A stretch of DNA of 48,298 nt from Actinokineospora xionganensis (GTDB taxonomy: Bacteria; Actinomycetota; Actinomycetes; Mycobacteriales; Pseudonocardiaceae), in contig NZ_JABVED010000028.1 of NCBI RefSeq assembly GCF_014323725.1, forward strand, positions 1 through 48,298, written 5' to 3'. The notes beneath the pieces were generated by a model. The model made no database searches, had not been told where the DNA came from, and saw nothing but the letters and a program-made list of their open reading frames with translations. Below are positions 17,742 to 26,927 of the stretch, piece after piece. A program made the translations under genes and the position numbers. Every line of letters starts with the position of its first letter. Within the stretch, counting starts at the first letter, position 1.

Positions 17742-17795
17742 TTTGTCCACGCTGGGTGAGCTCATGGGCGGTCTCCGAACGAGAGGAGGCTTGCC

Positions 17796-18578
17796 ATGTC
17801 GAGCCAAACCTGGGGTAGAGACCACTTCGGCCCGTCGCCGTTGGATGTGGTCGACGGGGCGTTCAGGTTGTTGAGCGCAGGACCCGACGCGCTGGCGATC
17901 GACGGGCGGACGGTGAGCCCGGAGCTTCCGCAGCGGCGCGTCACGATGATGGAGTTGCGCGGCTTGATCGTGCGCAGGCAGTTGCGCCGCACTGGGCAAG
18001 ACGCGGTGTGGCGGGAGTTGATCAGCCGCAGCCGCGCCCGCGACGGTCAGGTGTGGACGCTGGCGGCGGTCGGGTTGGCGCTGCCTGGCCTGCGCAACAT
18101 CGCCGGAACCCTGGCCGCCGGTTACCGGGGTGACTCCGCCGATCTCGACGCGGAGATCCTCGCCGGGTTCCTGGACGCGCTGCGACTGCGCGTGAACCCG
18201 ACCTGGACGTATCTGGCCTACCGGCTGATCCGGGCTGGTTTCGAGGCCGGCCGCGCGCTGCGGTCCCAGGAGGAGGACTACACCGGGCAGATCCACGCCG
18301 GGCTGGAGTTCCTGGTCGAGTCCGCCGCCCCGCCCGCGCCGTGGGGCCATCCGGATTTCGTCCTCGTCGACGCGATCGGCAAGCACGTCATCAGCCGGGC
18401 GCAGGCCGAGCTGATCGGCCGCACTCGGCTGGAGAACGTGCGACTCGGCGAGGTCGCCCGGCAGATGGGGATCAGCTACACCGCCGCGCGGCTGCGCCGC
18501 AAGCGGGCCGAGCGGCGACTTGCCGCCGCGATTCTCGCCGGCGATGTCGGAATGCCGATGAACGGTTTCCGCGGATAG
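17796..18578 (+). CDS. Putative HTH regulator of the element
   Basis: 260 aa of unrecognised family. The body is largely helical and rich in Arg, Leu and Ala. The last 60 residues look like a sigma-70 region-4 type helix-turn-helix: ISRAQAELIGRTRLENVRLG, then EVARQMGISYTAARLRRKRA, close to the pattern of genes that bind DNA next to the -35 box. GAGAGGAGG gives a strong ribosome site. It is divergent from the methyltransferase/integrase run across the four-site array and lies just upstream of the type IV secretion operon, the right place for an ICE transfer regulator. The function is inferred from the HTH and position. Confidence 0.6.
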   Translation: MSSQTWGRDHFGPSPLDVVDGAFRLLSAGPDALAIDGRTVSPELPQRRVTMMELRGLIVRRQLRRTGQDAVWRELISRSRARDGQVWTLAAVGLALPGLRNIAGTLAAGYRGDSADLDAEILAGFLDALRLRVNPTWTYLAYRLIRAGFEAGRALRSQEEDYTGQIHAGLEFLVESAAPPAPWGHPDFVLVDAIGKHVISRAQAELIGRTRLENVRLGEVARQMGISYTAARLRRKRAERRLAAAILAGDVGMPMNGFRG

Positions 18579-18648
18579 CGCTGGTTATGAGGAACTGCAA
18601 CACACCACCACCAAGGTACGGCCGCCCATACCGTGTCGCGGCACCTCG

Positions 18649-18685
18649 GGTGGAACGCCCGACTGCCACACCCGTCCGTTCCACC
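18649..18685. promoter_or_regulatory. Inverted repeat between regulator and T4SS operon
   Basis: GGTGGAACG (18649-18657) and CGTTCCACC (18677-18685) are exact 9-bp arms 19 bp apart. It lies 70 bp after the regulator stop and 65 bp before the pilin-like gene. Without a T tract it may be an operator as easily as a terminator. Confidence 0.4.
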
Positions 18686-18750
18686 TAAGCCGCTTCTTGG
18701 GGCGGCCCGGAATGGCTGTCCCCACCGATAGACCGCCCGGAAATGGGGCG

Positions 18751-19110
18751 ATGGAGATGCGTTTGCCAATACTCGTCCGCGTCGTCGCGGTGCTGATTCT
18801 TGCCGCCGTTTTCGGGTCCACCGGCTATGACGCCAGCGCGGAGGATCTGATCGCGCAACCGCCACCAGCGCCGGGCGCGCCGGCGAGTCTGGACCAGGTG
18901 ATCAGCAATCTGCGCTGGTGGTTGGTCGGTTTGCTGGTGGGGTTGGCGACGCTTTTTCTCACGATCGGCGGAATCCGCTATCTGGCGGCTGACGGCGATC
19001 CGGGGCAAGTGGAGCAAGCGAAACGGGCGATGCGCAACGCGTTGATCGGGTACGCGCTCGCCGTGCTGGCTCCGCTGCTGGTCACGATCTTGCGGTCGTT
19101 AGTCGGCTGA
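18751..19110 (+). CDS. VirB2/TrbC-like type IV secretion pilin
   Basis: 119 aa small membrane protein opening the conjugation operon. An N-terminal signal-like helix (LPILVRVVAVLILAAVFGS) is followed by a short exported Pro/Ala stretch. Two further membrane helices (WWLVGLLVGLATLFLTIGG and ALIGYALAVLAPLLVTILR) flank a short basic loop. This two-helix form after a cleavable signal is the usual plan of VirB2/TrbC pilins and of the matching subunit in Gram-positive systems. The ATG at 18751 is chosen after GGGG; an ATG two codons later is possible. Confidence 0.65.
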   Translation: MEMRLPILVRVVAVLILAAVFGSTGYDASAEDLIAQPPPAPGAPASLDQVISNLRWWLVGLLVGLATLFLTIGGIRYLAADGDPGQVEQAKRAMRNALIGYALAVLAPLLVTILRSLVG

Positions 19111-19127
19111 CCGAGGTGGATGCCGTC

Positions 19128-20912
19128 ATGAGCCTGCGACCACCCGCCGACCATCACCGTCTGCCCCCGCTGCCCCCGCTGGCGCTGCCGGTGCTGGCCG
19201 GCGTGTTCCTGGTGAGCGTTCTCGCGTTGCTCACCGCCTCCGGCGGGGCGAGCCCGGTGGCTCACGCGCAGCCACCGCCATCGTCGAGTCAGCCGACCGG
19301 TCCGCCGTTCTCGCCGCGGCCGACATCACCGCAACCTGCAGCGCCTACTTCGGTGCCTGCCTCCGCGGTGCCGCCGATTGTGGTCGTCCCGACCAGCCAG
19401 CAACCACCACCGCCGACGACCGGGCCGGGTGCCCCGGGACCGGCTCCGGGATCACAGCCCGAGGATCCGGCGTGGTACGACATCCCGGGTCAGATCACGA
19501 AAGCGATCAACGGGTGGTTCCGGGATCTGGTCACCGCCGCACTGCGTCCGGTGCTGGATCTGATCGGCCGCACCGTGCTGGCCACCCCGAACGTGACCGC
19601 CGACCCGCGGGTGCGCGACATGTGGGGCACCGTCGCCCTGATCGCGAACACCATCTTCGTCCTACTGGTCAGCGCGGGCGGCGTGCTCGTCCTGTCGCAC
19701 GAGACCCTGCAGACCCGGTACGCCCTGCGGGACATCCTGCCCCGAATCGTGGTCGCGTTCATCGCCGCCAACCTGAGCCTGTCCCTGGTCGGAGAAGGCA
19801 TCACAGCTGCGAACACCCTGTCGCGCGCCGTGCTGGGAATGGACATCACCCCGGACCGGGTGTCCGCGCTGCTGATCACGATGCTGGTCAACCCGCTCGG
19901 AGCGGGCATCTTCCTGCTGCTGATCGGCTTGGTCGCCGCCGTGCTCGCGTTGATCCTTTTGGCCACGTATGTGGTGCGGCTCGCGTTGACCGTGCTGCTG
20001 GTGGTCGCCGCCCCTCTCGCGCTGGCATTGCACGCGCTGCCGCAGACCGATGGACTGGCCAGGCTGTGGTGGCGGGCGATCATCGGCTGCTTCACCATCC
20101 AACTCGCCCAGGCGTTGACGCTGATAGTTGCGGTCAGGGTGTTCTTCGGCGCCAGTGGGCAAGCCAACCCCCGCGACTGGGCAGGCGGTTCCAGCCCGCT
20201 GGTCGACCTGCTGGTCGCCTGCGTGCTGATGTACGTGATGATCCGCATTCCGACCTGGGTGTTCCGCCAGGTCTTCAGTGGACAGCGCTCCGTCCTCGTC
20301 CGGATCGCGAAGTACGCGCTGATCGGCAAAGCCATCGGTGCGCTGCGCGGCGGACACCTCCACCCCGGACCCACGGCGATCGCATCGCCAGGCACCCGAC
20401 CACCCGGTCCCGGTGGCGGCGCACCGCGTGGCGCGCCACCACGCGGGCCCCGCCCGATTCCGTCCGGTCCGACCCGCGCCCAGACCGTCGGCCGGGCTCA
20501 ACGTGGCACCGCCCTGAGCACCCTGCCGCCTCGCGCGCAGACAACCGACCATCGCGAGAGGCCGGGAGGTGACGCTGTCGTACTCCAGTTCCCCGCCCAG
20601 CAGCCCCGGCCGGCAGCGCCAGCAGATCCTCGCAAGCCGAAGCGTCCGCAGCCCGGCGCCGCTGAGCGGTCAGCCCGACCGTCGTCCACAGGGTCACGGC
20701 CACCAGGCAGCCAAGCCCCCGCAGAGGCAATTCCCGCGCCCAGGACCACGATCGCGACCGCGTCGACCTCCGCTGCGCCGCCCTCTCCGCAGTCGACGCA
20801 GAGACACCGGCGTCGAGCCAGTCCGCCGGTACCAGCCCCCCAGCCACGGGCACCTCGGCGCGTCACCGCTTCGCCGCCGCCGCCGTCCACCCTTCCTCCG
20901 AAGGAGAAGTAG
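19128..20912 (+). CDS. VirB6/TrbL-like inner-membrane channel protein
   Basis: Polytopic T4SS protein of 594 aa. An N-terminal helix (about 20-40) is followed by an exported Pro/Ser/Thr linker (to about 115). Five or more membrane helices follow between 165 and 390 (for example GAGIFLLLIGLVAAVLALIL and VVRLALTVLLVVAAPLALAL). A 200-residue cytoplasmic tail is almost pure Pro/Arg/Ala/Ser. The hydrophobic core with its LH-A-LPQTDGLARLWW segment is typical of actinobacterial TrbL/VirB6 homologues. ATG preceded by GAGGTGG. Confidence 0.7.
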   Translation: MSLRPPADHHRLPPLPPLALPVLAGVFLVSVLALLTASGGASPVAHAQPPPSSSQPTGPPFSPRPTSPQPAAPTSVPASAVPPIVVVPTSQQPPPPTTGPGAPGPAPGSQPEDPAWYDIPGQITKAINGWFRDLVTAALRPVLDLIGRTVLATPNVTADPRVRDMWGTVALIANTIFVLLVSAGGVLVLSHETLQTRYALRDILPRIVVAFIAANLSLSLVGEGITAANTLSRAVLGMDITPDRVSALLITMLVNPLGAGIFLLLIGLVAAVLALILLATYVVRLALTVLLVVAAPLALALHALPQTDGLARLWWRAIIGCFTIQLAQALTLIVAVRVFFGASGQANPRDWAGGSSPLVDLLVACVLMYVMIRIPTWVFRQVFSGQRSVLVRIAKYALIGKAIGALRGGHLHPGPTAIASPGTRPPGPGGGAPRGAPPRGPRPIPSGPTRAQTVGRAQRGTALSTLPPRAQTTDHRERPGGDAVVLQFPAQQPRPAAPADPRKPKRPQPGAAERSARPSSTGSRPPGSQAPAEAIPAPRTTIATASTSAAPPSPQSTQRHRRRASPPVPAPQPRAPRRVTASPPPPSTLPPKEK

Positions 20913-20915
20913 GCG

Positions 20916-21809
20916 ATGTCCCTCCGCAACGACGAACCCCCGATGTCGGCCCGCGTCCCCGCGGATGTGGAGAAGCCGGACAAGATCGCGTTCGGCCTCA
21001 CCGCCCGCCAGTTGGCGATCGCCGCAGGCGTCGCAGCGGCGCTGTGGGCGTTGTACACCGCCACCGCCGCGATGGTGCCGCTGCCGGTGTTTCTCGCCGT
21101 CGCGCTTCCGGTCGTCGCGGTGACCGCCGTGCTGATCCTGGGACTCCGGGACGGTCTCACCCTGGACCGGCTCGTCGTGCACGCTGTGCGTCACCTGCGT
21201 GCGCCGCGCCGCCTGGTGCCTACCTTCGACGATGAGCCGATCGTGGGCGCGCCGGCGTGGGTGGCCGCGGACGCCGGGCCGATCCCCGCGCTGCTGCGGT
21301 TGCCCGCCGAGGCCATCGCCGGGACCGGTGTGATCGATCTGGGACGTGACGGTGCGGCACTGATCTGCGCCGCGACGACGGTGAACTTCGGTCTGCGCAC
21401 CCCTGCGGAGCAGAACGCGCTGGTCGCGGTGTTCGCGCGCTGGCTCAACGGCCTCGCCGCGCCGGTGCAGATCGTGGTGCGCGTCGACCGTCTCGACATC
21501 ACCGCGCTGATCGCCGACATCGAAACGCGGGCGCCCGGCCTGCCCCACCCCGCTTTGGAGGACGCCGCACGCGAGCACACCCGTTTCCTGGCCGGCCTGG
21601 GCGCATCGCGGGATTTGTTGTGCCGCAGCGTGTTCCTGGTTCTGCGTGCTCCCGCCGTGCCCAACCGCGACGCGGCGGCGCGGACACTGTTGCGCCGTGC
21701 GGAGGAAGCCGCCCGCGCTCTGGGTGCCGCGGAGATCACGCTCTCGCCGCTGGACGGCGCGGCCGCCCTTGACGTCCTTCGGGGCGCTTGCGACCCGTAC
21801 CGGAGTTGA
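20916..21809 (+). CDS. PrgI-family T4SS protein
   Basis: 297 aa. The N terminus (ADVEKPDKIAFGLTARQL) leads into two close membrane helices (about 30-75), the arrangement of PrgI/VirB3-like proteins of Gram-positive T4SS. The following cytoplasmic part resembles the region that precedes VirB4 ATPases (RLPAEAIAGTGVIDLG; PAEQNALVAVFARWLNGL). AAGGAGAAG lies before the ATG, and the stop is 2 bp before the virB4 start. It probably docks VirB4 at the membrane. Confidence 0.78.
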   Translation: MSLRNDEPPMSARVPADVEKPDKIAFGLTARQLAIAAGVAAALWALYTATAAMVPLPVFLAVALPVVAVTAVLILGLRDGLTLDRLVVHAVRHLRAPRRLVPTFDDEPIVGAPAWVAADAGPIPALLRLPAEAIAGTGVIDLGRDGAALICAATTVNFGLRTPAEQNALVAVFARWLNGLAAPVQIVVRVDRLDITALIADIETRAPGLPHPALEDAAREHTRFLAGLGASRDLLCRSVFLVLRAPAVPNRDAAARTLLRRAEEAARALGAAEITLSPLDGAAALDVLRGACDPYRS

Positions 21810-21811
21810 CC

Positions 21812-23575
21812 ATGCGAACGAGGTTGCGCTCGCGCCGGGCGTCTACCCGATACGACGACGGCCCAGGGCTGGGGCCCGACTCGGTCGAGGTCGGGGCGCG
21901 GCACCTGTGTCTGGGTGGCGGCTACGCCACCACGTTGATCATCACCGGGTATCCGGCCGAGGTCGGGGCCGGGTGGCTGGAGCCCCTGCTCTGCTACCCC
22001 GGACGCGTCGATGTCGCCTGCTTCGTCGACCCGCTGCCGCCCGCGGTCGCGGCGGACCGGCTGCGTCGTCAGCTCGGCCGACTGGAATCTGGTCGCCGCG
22101 CCGGCGCGGCCCGAGGGCGGTTGGAGGACTTCGAGGTGGAAGCGGCCACCGCCGACGCCCGCGACATGGCCGCCGCGCTGGCCCGCGGCGAGATCCGCCT
22201 GTTCCGGGTCGGTCTCTACCTGACCGTGTACGCCAGCACCCCGGACGAGCTGCGCGAGGAAACAGCCCTGGTGCGCGCGCTGGCTTCGTCGATGCTGCTG
22301 CAGACCCAGCCCGCGTCGTTGCGGGCGCTGCAGGGTTGGGCCAGCACCCTGCCACTGGGCGTGGACAGCCTGCGGATGCGCCGCGCGTTCGACACCCCGG
22401 CATTGTCCGCTGCCTACCCGTTCACCTCCCCAGACCTCCCCAACTCGGCCGCGTCGGCATCGGCGCCACGCGGGATCCTCTACGGGCTCAACGCGTCCTC
22501 CGGCGGGCTGGTCGTGTGGGACCGGTGGTCGCAGGACAACTACAACAGCGTCGTCCTCGCCCGCTCCGGCGCGGGCAAGTCGTACCTGACGAAGCTGGAA
22601 GCGCTGCGCTCGCTCTATCTCGGCGTCGACGTGGCGATCATCGACCCGGAGGACGAGTACCGGCGTCCCGCCGAGGCTGTCGGCGGCGCGTACCTGCGCC
22701 TGGGTGCGCCGGGCGTGCATCTCAACCCGTTCGACCTGCCCCACACCGGCGGCGAGTCCGACGCGTTCACCCGGCGCGCCCTGTTCCTGCACACCCTGGT
22801 CGGGGTCATGCTTGGCGAGCCGATCTCCCCGGCGGCGCGCGCCGCGCTCGATCGCGCGATCACCGCCACCTACGCCGCGGCAGGCATCACCAGCGACCCT
22901 CGAACCTGGCGTCGACCGGCCCCGCTGCTGCGCGACCTCGCCACCACGCTCACCGCCGACACCGACCCGGCAGGCCACGACCTTGCCGCCCGCCTCGCCC
23001 CGTACGTGTCCGGTTCACACAGCGGCATCTTCACCAATCCCACAACCGTGCGGCCCGAGTCGCACTTCACGGTGATCTCGCTCAAACAGCTCCCCGACGA
23101 ACTCAAACCCGTCGGGACTCTCCTCGGCCTGGACGCGATCTGGCGGCAGGTGACCGACAGCGGCACGCAGCGGCGGCGGTTGGTGATCGTGGATGAGGCG
23201 TGGCTGCTGATGCGCGACCCCGAAGGCGCGAAGTTCCTGTTCACCCTCGCCAAACGCGCCCGCAAACACTGGACCGGACTGTCCGTGGTCACTCAGGACG
23301 CCGCCGACGTGCTCGGCTCCGACCTCGGTCTGGCCATCGTGTCCAACGCCACCACCCAGATCCTGCTGCGCCAGGCGCCGCAAGCCATCGACACCGTCAC
23401 GCAGGCGTTCCGGCTCTCCGACGGCGAACGCGCCTACCTTCTGGCCGCCGCTCGGGGAGACGGGCTTCTGGTCGCCGGCACCCAACGTGTGGCCTTCACC
23501 GCACTGGCCAGCGAGTTCGAGCACGCCGCGGCCACGACTGACCCTGCCGAACTCGCCGCCCTCACCGACTCCTGA
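21812..23575 (+). CDS. VirB4 ATPase
   Basis: Conserved T4SS motor, 587 aa. After an N-terminal accessory region (1-220) comes a motor with Walker A LARSGAGKSYLTK near residue 249 and Walker B LVIVDEAWLLM near 456. VVTQDAADVLGSDLG and NATTQILLRQ are also typical. IIDPEDEYRR after Walker A is a family signature. The ATG at 21812 is used because it lies just behind the PrgI stop. It energises pilus assembly or substrate transfer with the coupling protein downstream. Confidence 0.93.
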   Translation: MRTRLRSRRASTRYDDGPGLGPDSVEVGARHLCLGGGYATTLIITGYPAEVGAGWLEPLLCYPGRVDVACFVDPLPPAVAADRLRRQLGRLESGRRAGAARGRLEDFEVEAATADARDMAAALARGEIRLFRVGLYLTVYASTPDELREETALVRALASSMLLQTQPASLRALQGWASTLPLGVDSLRMRRAFDTPALSAAYPFTSPDLPNSAASASAPRGILYGLNASSGGLVVWDRWSQDNYNSVVLARSGAGKSYLTKLEALRSLYLGVDVAIIDPEDEYRRPAEAVGGAYLRLGAPGVHLNPFDLPHTGGESDAFTRRALFLHTLVGVMLGEPISPAARAALDRAITATYAAAGITSDPRTWRRPAPLLRDLATTLTADTDPAGHDLAARLAPYVSGSHSGIFTNPTTVRPESHFTVISLKQLPDELKPVGTLLGLDAIWRQVTDSGTQRRRLVIVDEAWLLMRDPEGAKFLFTLAKRARKHWTGLSVVTQDAADVLGSDLGLAIVSNATTQILLRQAPQAIDTVTQAFRLSDGERAYLLAAARGDGLLVAGTQRVAFTALASEFEHAAATTDPAELAALTDS

Positions 23576-23589
23576 ACCCAGGAACCATC

Positions 23590-26067
23590 ATGCCCACCCC
23601 TGATGATCCGACCGATGTCCCGATCGTGCGGTTCCTCCGACATCTCGCCGACGATCCCATCGCCGCGCTCGCCGGACTCACCGGCTCACCACCGGCACGC
23701 CTGCTCGCCGCCGTCGCTTTGCTCGCGGTGACCGTCCTGCTCGCCCGATCCCTGTTCCGTCGGCACTGGTGGCGACGACAAAGCGCTGACGCCCGGCTGC
23801 TGACAATCCGCCCACCCGCCACGGTGGACCCGGCCGGGGCGATCGTGTTCTGGCGCGCGCTGACCGGACTGCTCGCCCCAGCATGGAAACGCTGGCTATG
23901 CGGACAGCCACCGCTCGCGGTGGAGTACCGATTCACCATCGAAGGTGCGCGCATCGGGCTCTGGGTGCCCGCCGCGGTCCCGCCCGGACTGGCCGAGCAC
24001 GCGATCACCGCGGCCTGGCCCGGCGCCCAGATCACCACCGCGCCTGACACCACGCCACCTCACGCCGCGGCACTCGGTGGTCAACTCGTCCTCCTGCGCC
24101 CCGAGTACTGGCCGCTGAACACACGGCACGACACCGACCCGCTACGGCCACTCCTCGAAGCCGCCTCGGAACTACGCCACGGCGAAACCGCCACCGCCCA
24201 GATCCTCACCCGCCCAGCCACCGGCCGCCGACTGCGCCCCGTGCGCGCCGCCACCCGAGGCCAACCGCCGGCCCACAGCCGGACTGTCTCGGTCACCGCG
24301 CGAACCATCGCCGCGACCGTCAACGAGATCATCTCCCTGTTCCTGCCGGGCGGCAGCCCACGCACGGGCACCAGCCACCACTACCGGGCGACCGCCGGTG
24401 TCACCGACGACCTGCGTCCGGTACGGGAGAAGGCAACCCAACCGCAATGGGAAACCGTGATCCGGTACGCGATCACCACCACCGCCCGAGGAGCGCCCGC
24501 ACGACAACGGCTGCGCGGCCTCACCCACGAGATCGCCGCCACATTCTCCGTCCATACAGGACACAACAGTCTGCGTCGCCGACACCTGTCCAACCCGGTC
24601 TCCGCGCTCACCGCCAGATCCATGCGCCGAGGTTTCCTGCTGTCAGTGCCCGAGTTGGCCGCACTCGCGCACCTGCCCTACGACGACAACACCCCCAGCG
24701 TGGAACGCGCGGGCGCACGATCGACGGCCCCGCTGCCGCGCATCCCCACCGCAGGCGCCGACGTGAAGACCCTCGGAATCGCCGACGCCGGGCCGTCCCG
24801 CCCGGTCGGCATCCGGGTCGCAGACTCCTGCCACCACATCCACGTCACCGGCGCCACCGGGTCCGGCAAGTCGACGCTGCTCGCGCACCTCATCCACGCC
24901 GACGCCACCGCCGGACGCGGCCTGCTGGCCATCGAACCGCGCGGTGACCTCATCCTCGACATCCTCGACCGCCTCCCGGCCCACGCAGCCGACCGGGTGG
25001 TGCTCTTCGACCCCGATGACCCGACCGCCAGGCCCGCGCTCAACGTGCTCGCCGGGCCCGACCCGCACACCGTCACCGACAACCTGGTCGGCATCTTCCG
25101 CCGCATCTACGCCGACTACTGGGGCCCCAGAACCGACGACATCCTCCGCGCCGCATGCCTCACCCTGCGCGCCAACACCGACACCGCAAGGCCCGCGACC
25201 CTGGCCGACATCCCCGACCTGCTCACCAACCCCAGCCGACGCACCGAACTCACCACCGGCCTGGACGACCCCGTCCTCGCCGGGTTCTGGGAGTGGTACC
25301 ACGCCCTATCCGAACCCGCCCGCGCCCACGCCATCGCACCCCTGATGAACAAACTCCGGGCGTTCCTGCTGCGCACCTTCGTCCGCGACACCCTCTGCGC
25401 GCGGACGGACTCCGTCAACCTCGGACGACTGCTCGACGCCGACGGGATCTGCCTCGTGCGCGTCCCCAAGGGCAGCCTCGGCACCGACACCGCCCGCCTG
25501 TTCGGCTCCCTCGTGCTCGCCAAGGCCTGGGAAGCCCTCACTCACCGCGCTCGTATCGACGCCCACCAGCGCCGCGACTGCTCGATCTACCTCGACGAGG
25601 CGCAGAACTTCCTCACCCTCCCGCACGGCATCGACGACATGCTCGCCGAAGCCCGCGGTTACCGCGTCTCACTTGTTCTCGCCCACCAGGACCAGGCCCA
25701 GCTCCCGCCCGCCCTGCGCGAAGCGATCTCCGCCAACGCCCGCAACAAGATCTACTTCGCCGTCTCACCCGAAGACGCCACGTCGCTACACCGCCACGTC
25801 CACCCCCAACTCACACCGCACGACCTATCCCACCTCGACGCCTTCCACGCCGCCGCCCGCCTCATCGTCGCCGGAGCGGAAACCCCCGCCTTCACCTTCA
25901 CCACCCGCCCACTCCCGCCGCCTGTCCCTGGCCGCGCGCGCCACATCCGTGCCCACGCCAACTACCCCAATCCGAGACCGATCACCACCAAGCAACGAAC
26001 GACCCCGGACGCACGCTCCGAGCTCACCGGCGGCGTCGCCCCCAGACAACCCCGACAGGACTCATGA
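23590..26067 (+). CDS. VirD4-type coupling protein (T4CP)
   Basis: 825 aa ATPase that brings DNA to the secretion channel. A membrane helix lies at about 37-53. A long N-terminal domain of its own type follows (60-410), then Walker A GATGSGKSTLLAHLIH near 422, the P-loop follow-up AIEPRGDLILDILDRL, and Walker B SIYLDEAQNFL near 667. SLVLAHQDQAQLPPALREAI matches TraD/TraG-like DNA translocases. AGGAA precedes the ATG; the stop overlaps the next gene by ATGA. The N-terminal domain is longer than in classical VirD4. Confidence 0.9.
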   Translation: MPTPDDPTDVPIVRFLRHLADDPIAALAGLTGSPPARLLAAVALLAVTVLLARSLFRRHWWRRQSADARLLTIRPPATVDPAGAIVFWRALTGLLAPAWKRWLCGQPPLAVEYRFTIEGARIGLWVPAAVPPGLAEHAITAAWPGAQITTAPDTTPPHAAALGGQLVLLRPEYWPLNTRHDTDPLRPLLEAASELRHGETATAQILTRPATGRRLRPVRAATRGQPPAHSRTVSVTARTIAATVNEIISLFLPGGSPRTGTSHHYRATAGVTDDLRPVREKATQPQWETVIRYAITTTARGAPARQRLRGLTHEIAATFSVHTGHNSLRRRHLSNPVSALTARSMRRGFLLSVPELAALAHLPYDDNTPSVERAGARSTAPLPRIPTAGADVKTLGIADAGPSRPVGIRVADSCHHIHVTGATGSGKSTLLAHLIHADATAGRGLLAIEPRGDLILDILDRLPAHAADRVVLFDPDDPTARPALNVLAGPDPHTVTDNLVGIFRRIYADYWGPRTDDILRAACLTLRANTDTARPATLADIPDLLTNPSRRTELTTGLDDPVLAGFWEWYHALSEPARAHAIAPLMNKLRAFLLRTFVRDTLCARTDSVNLGRLLDADGICLVRVPKGSLGTDTARLFGSLVLAKAWEALTHRARIDAHQRRDCSIYLDEAQNFLTLPHGIDDMLAEARGYRVSLVLAHQDQAQLPPALREAISANARNKIYFAVSPEDATSLHRHVHPQLTPHDLSHLDAFHAAARLIVAGAETPAFTFTTRPLPPPVPGRARHIRAHANYPNPRPITTKQRTTPDARSELTGGVAPRQPRQDS

Positions 26068-26927
26068 CCATGCTCACCCGACACCCCCGCTACGGAGACC
26101 CACTACGCGACGACCCCGCCGAGACCACCCGGCCCCGCCTCGACGACCGCGTCATCCACGCCGCCCACAACCGGCTCACCACCCGCGACCGATGGCTGCT
26201 CGCCCTACTCCATGAACACAGAACCCTCACCAGCCACCAGATCGCCGAACTCGCCTTCGGCCACCACAGCGCCGCGAACCGTCGACTGCTGCTCCTCTAC
26301 AGGCTGCGAGCAGTGGACAGGTTCCGGCCGTTCACCCGCACCGGATCAGCCCCCTGGCACTACGTGCTCGGCGACACCGGAGCCATCATCTTGGCCGCCC
26401 AGGCAGGAATGACGGTCGGCGAGTTCGGCTACCGCAGGGCAGACGCCCTCGCCATCGCGCGCTCCAGCCAGCTCGCCCACCTCGTCGGCGTCAACGGCTT
26501 CTTCACCGCGCTCGCCGCCCACGCCCGCCACCACTCCGACACCGACCTCCTCGCCTGGTGGCCCGAACACCGATGCGCCACCGCATGGGGACCCACCGTC
26601 CAACCAGACGGCTTCGGCCGATGGACCGAACACGGCCGCCAGATCGACTTCTTCCTCGAACACGACACAGGAACCGAAACCCTGCACCGCGTCGCCTCCA
26701 AGATCCCCCGGTACACGCGCCTCGCCACCACCACCGCCATCACCACCCCCGTAGTGATCTGGCTGCACTCCACCGCACGCGAGATCGAACTACACAAGCT
26801 GATCAGATCGACCCCTATCCCCATTGCCACCGCAGCTTCGTCCCCAACAGACACGCCAGCGGGCCCCATCTGGCAACTCGTCGGCAGAAGCGACCGCGTG
26901 CGGCTCGCCGAACTCGCAACCGGCTGA
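26064..26927 (+). CDS. Replication-relaxation family protein
   Basis: 287 aa, Replic_Relax-like. The N-terminal half is a winged-helix type fold: TTRDRWLLALLHEHRTLTSH, QIAELAFGHHSAANRRLLLL, and a Phe/Arg-rich wing. The middle carries LLAWWPEHRC and VQPDGFGRWTEHGRQIDFFL, with conserved acidic and aromatic residues (D-G, F-F-L-E-H-D). These proteins sit directly after the coupling protein in many actinobacterial conjugative elements and are thought to help process or relax DNA at the origin. With no other relaxase in the window it is the best candidate for that step, by context only. ATG within the T4CP stop. Confidence 0.72.
   Translation: MTMLTRHPRYGDPLRDDPAETTRPRLDDRVIHAAHNRLTTRDRWLLALLHEHRTLTSHQIAELAFGHHSAANRRLLLLYRLRAVDRFRPFTRTGSAPWHYVLGDTGAIILAAQAGMTVGEFGYRRADALAIARSSQLAHLVGVNGFFTALAAHARHHSDTDLLAWWPEHRCATAWGPTVQPDGFGRWTEHGRQIDFFLEHDTGTETLHRVASKIPRYTRLATTTAITTPVVIWLHSTAREIELHKLIRSTPIPIATAASSPTDTPAGPIWQLVGRSDRVRLAELATG

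Noticed and set aside
17511..18386. N-terminal extension of the methyltransferase by 292 codons.
   Set aside because: It runs opposite the regulator gene and across the operator array; the sequence is not methyltransferase-like and a good GTG with AAGGA lies at 17510.
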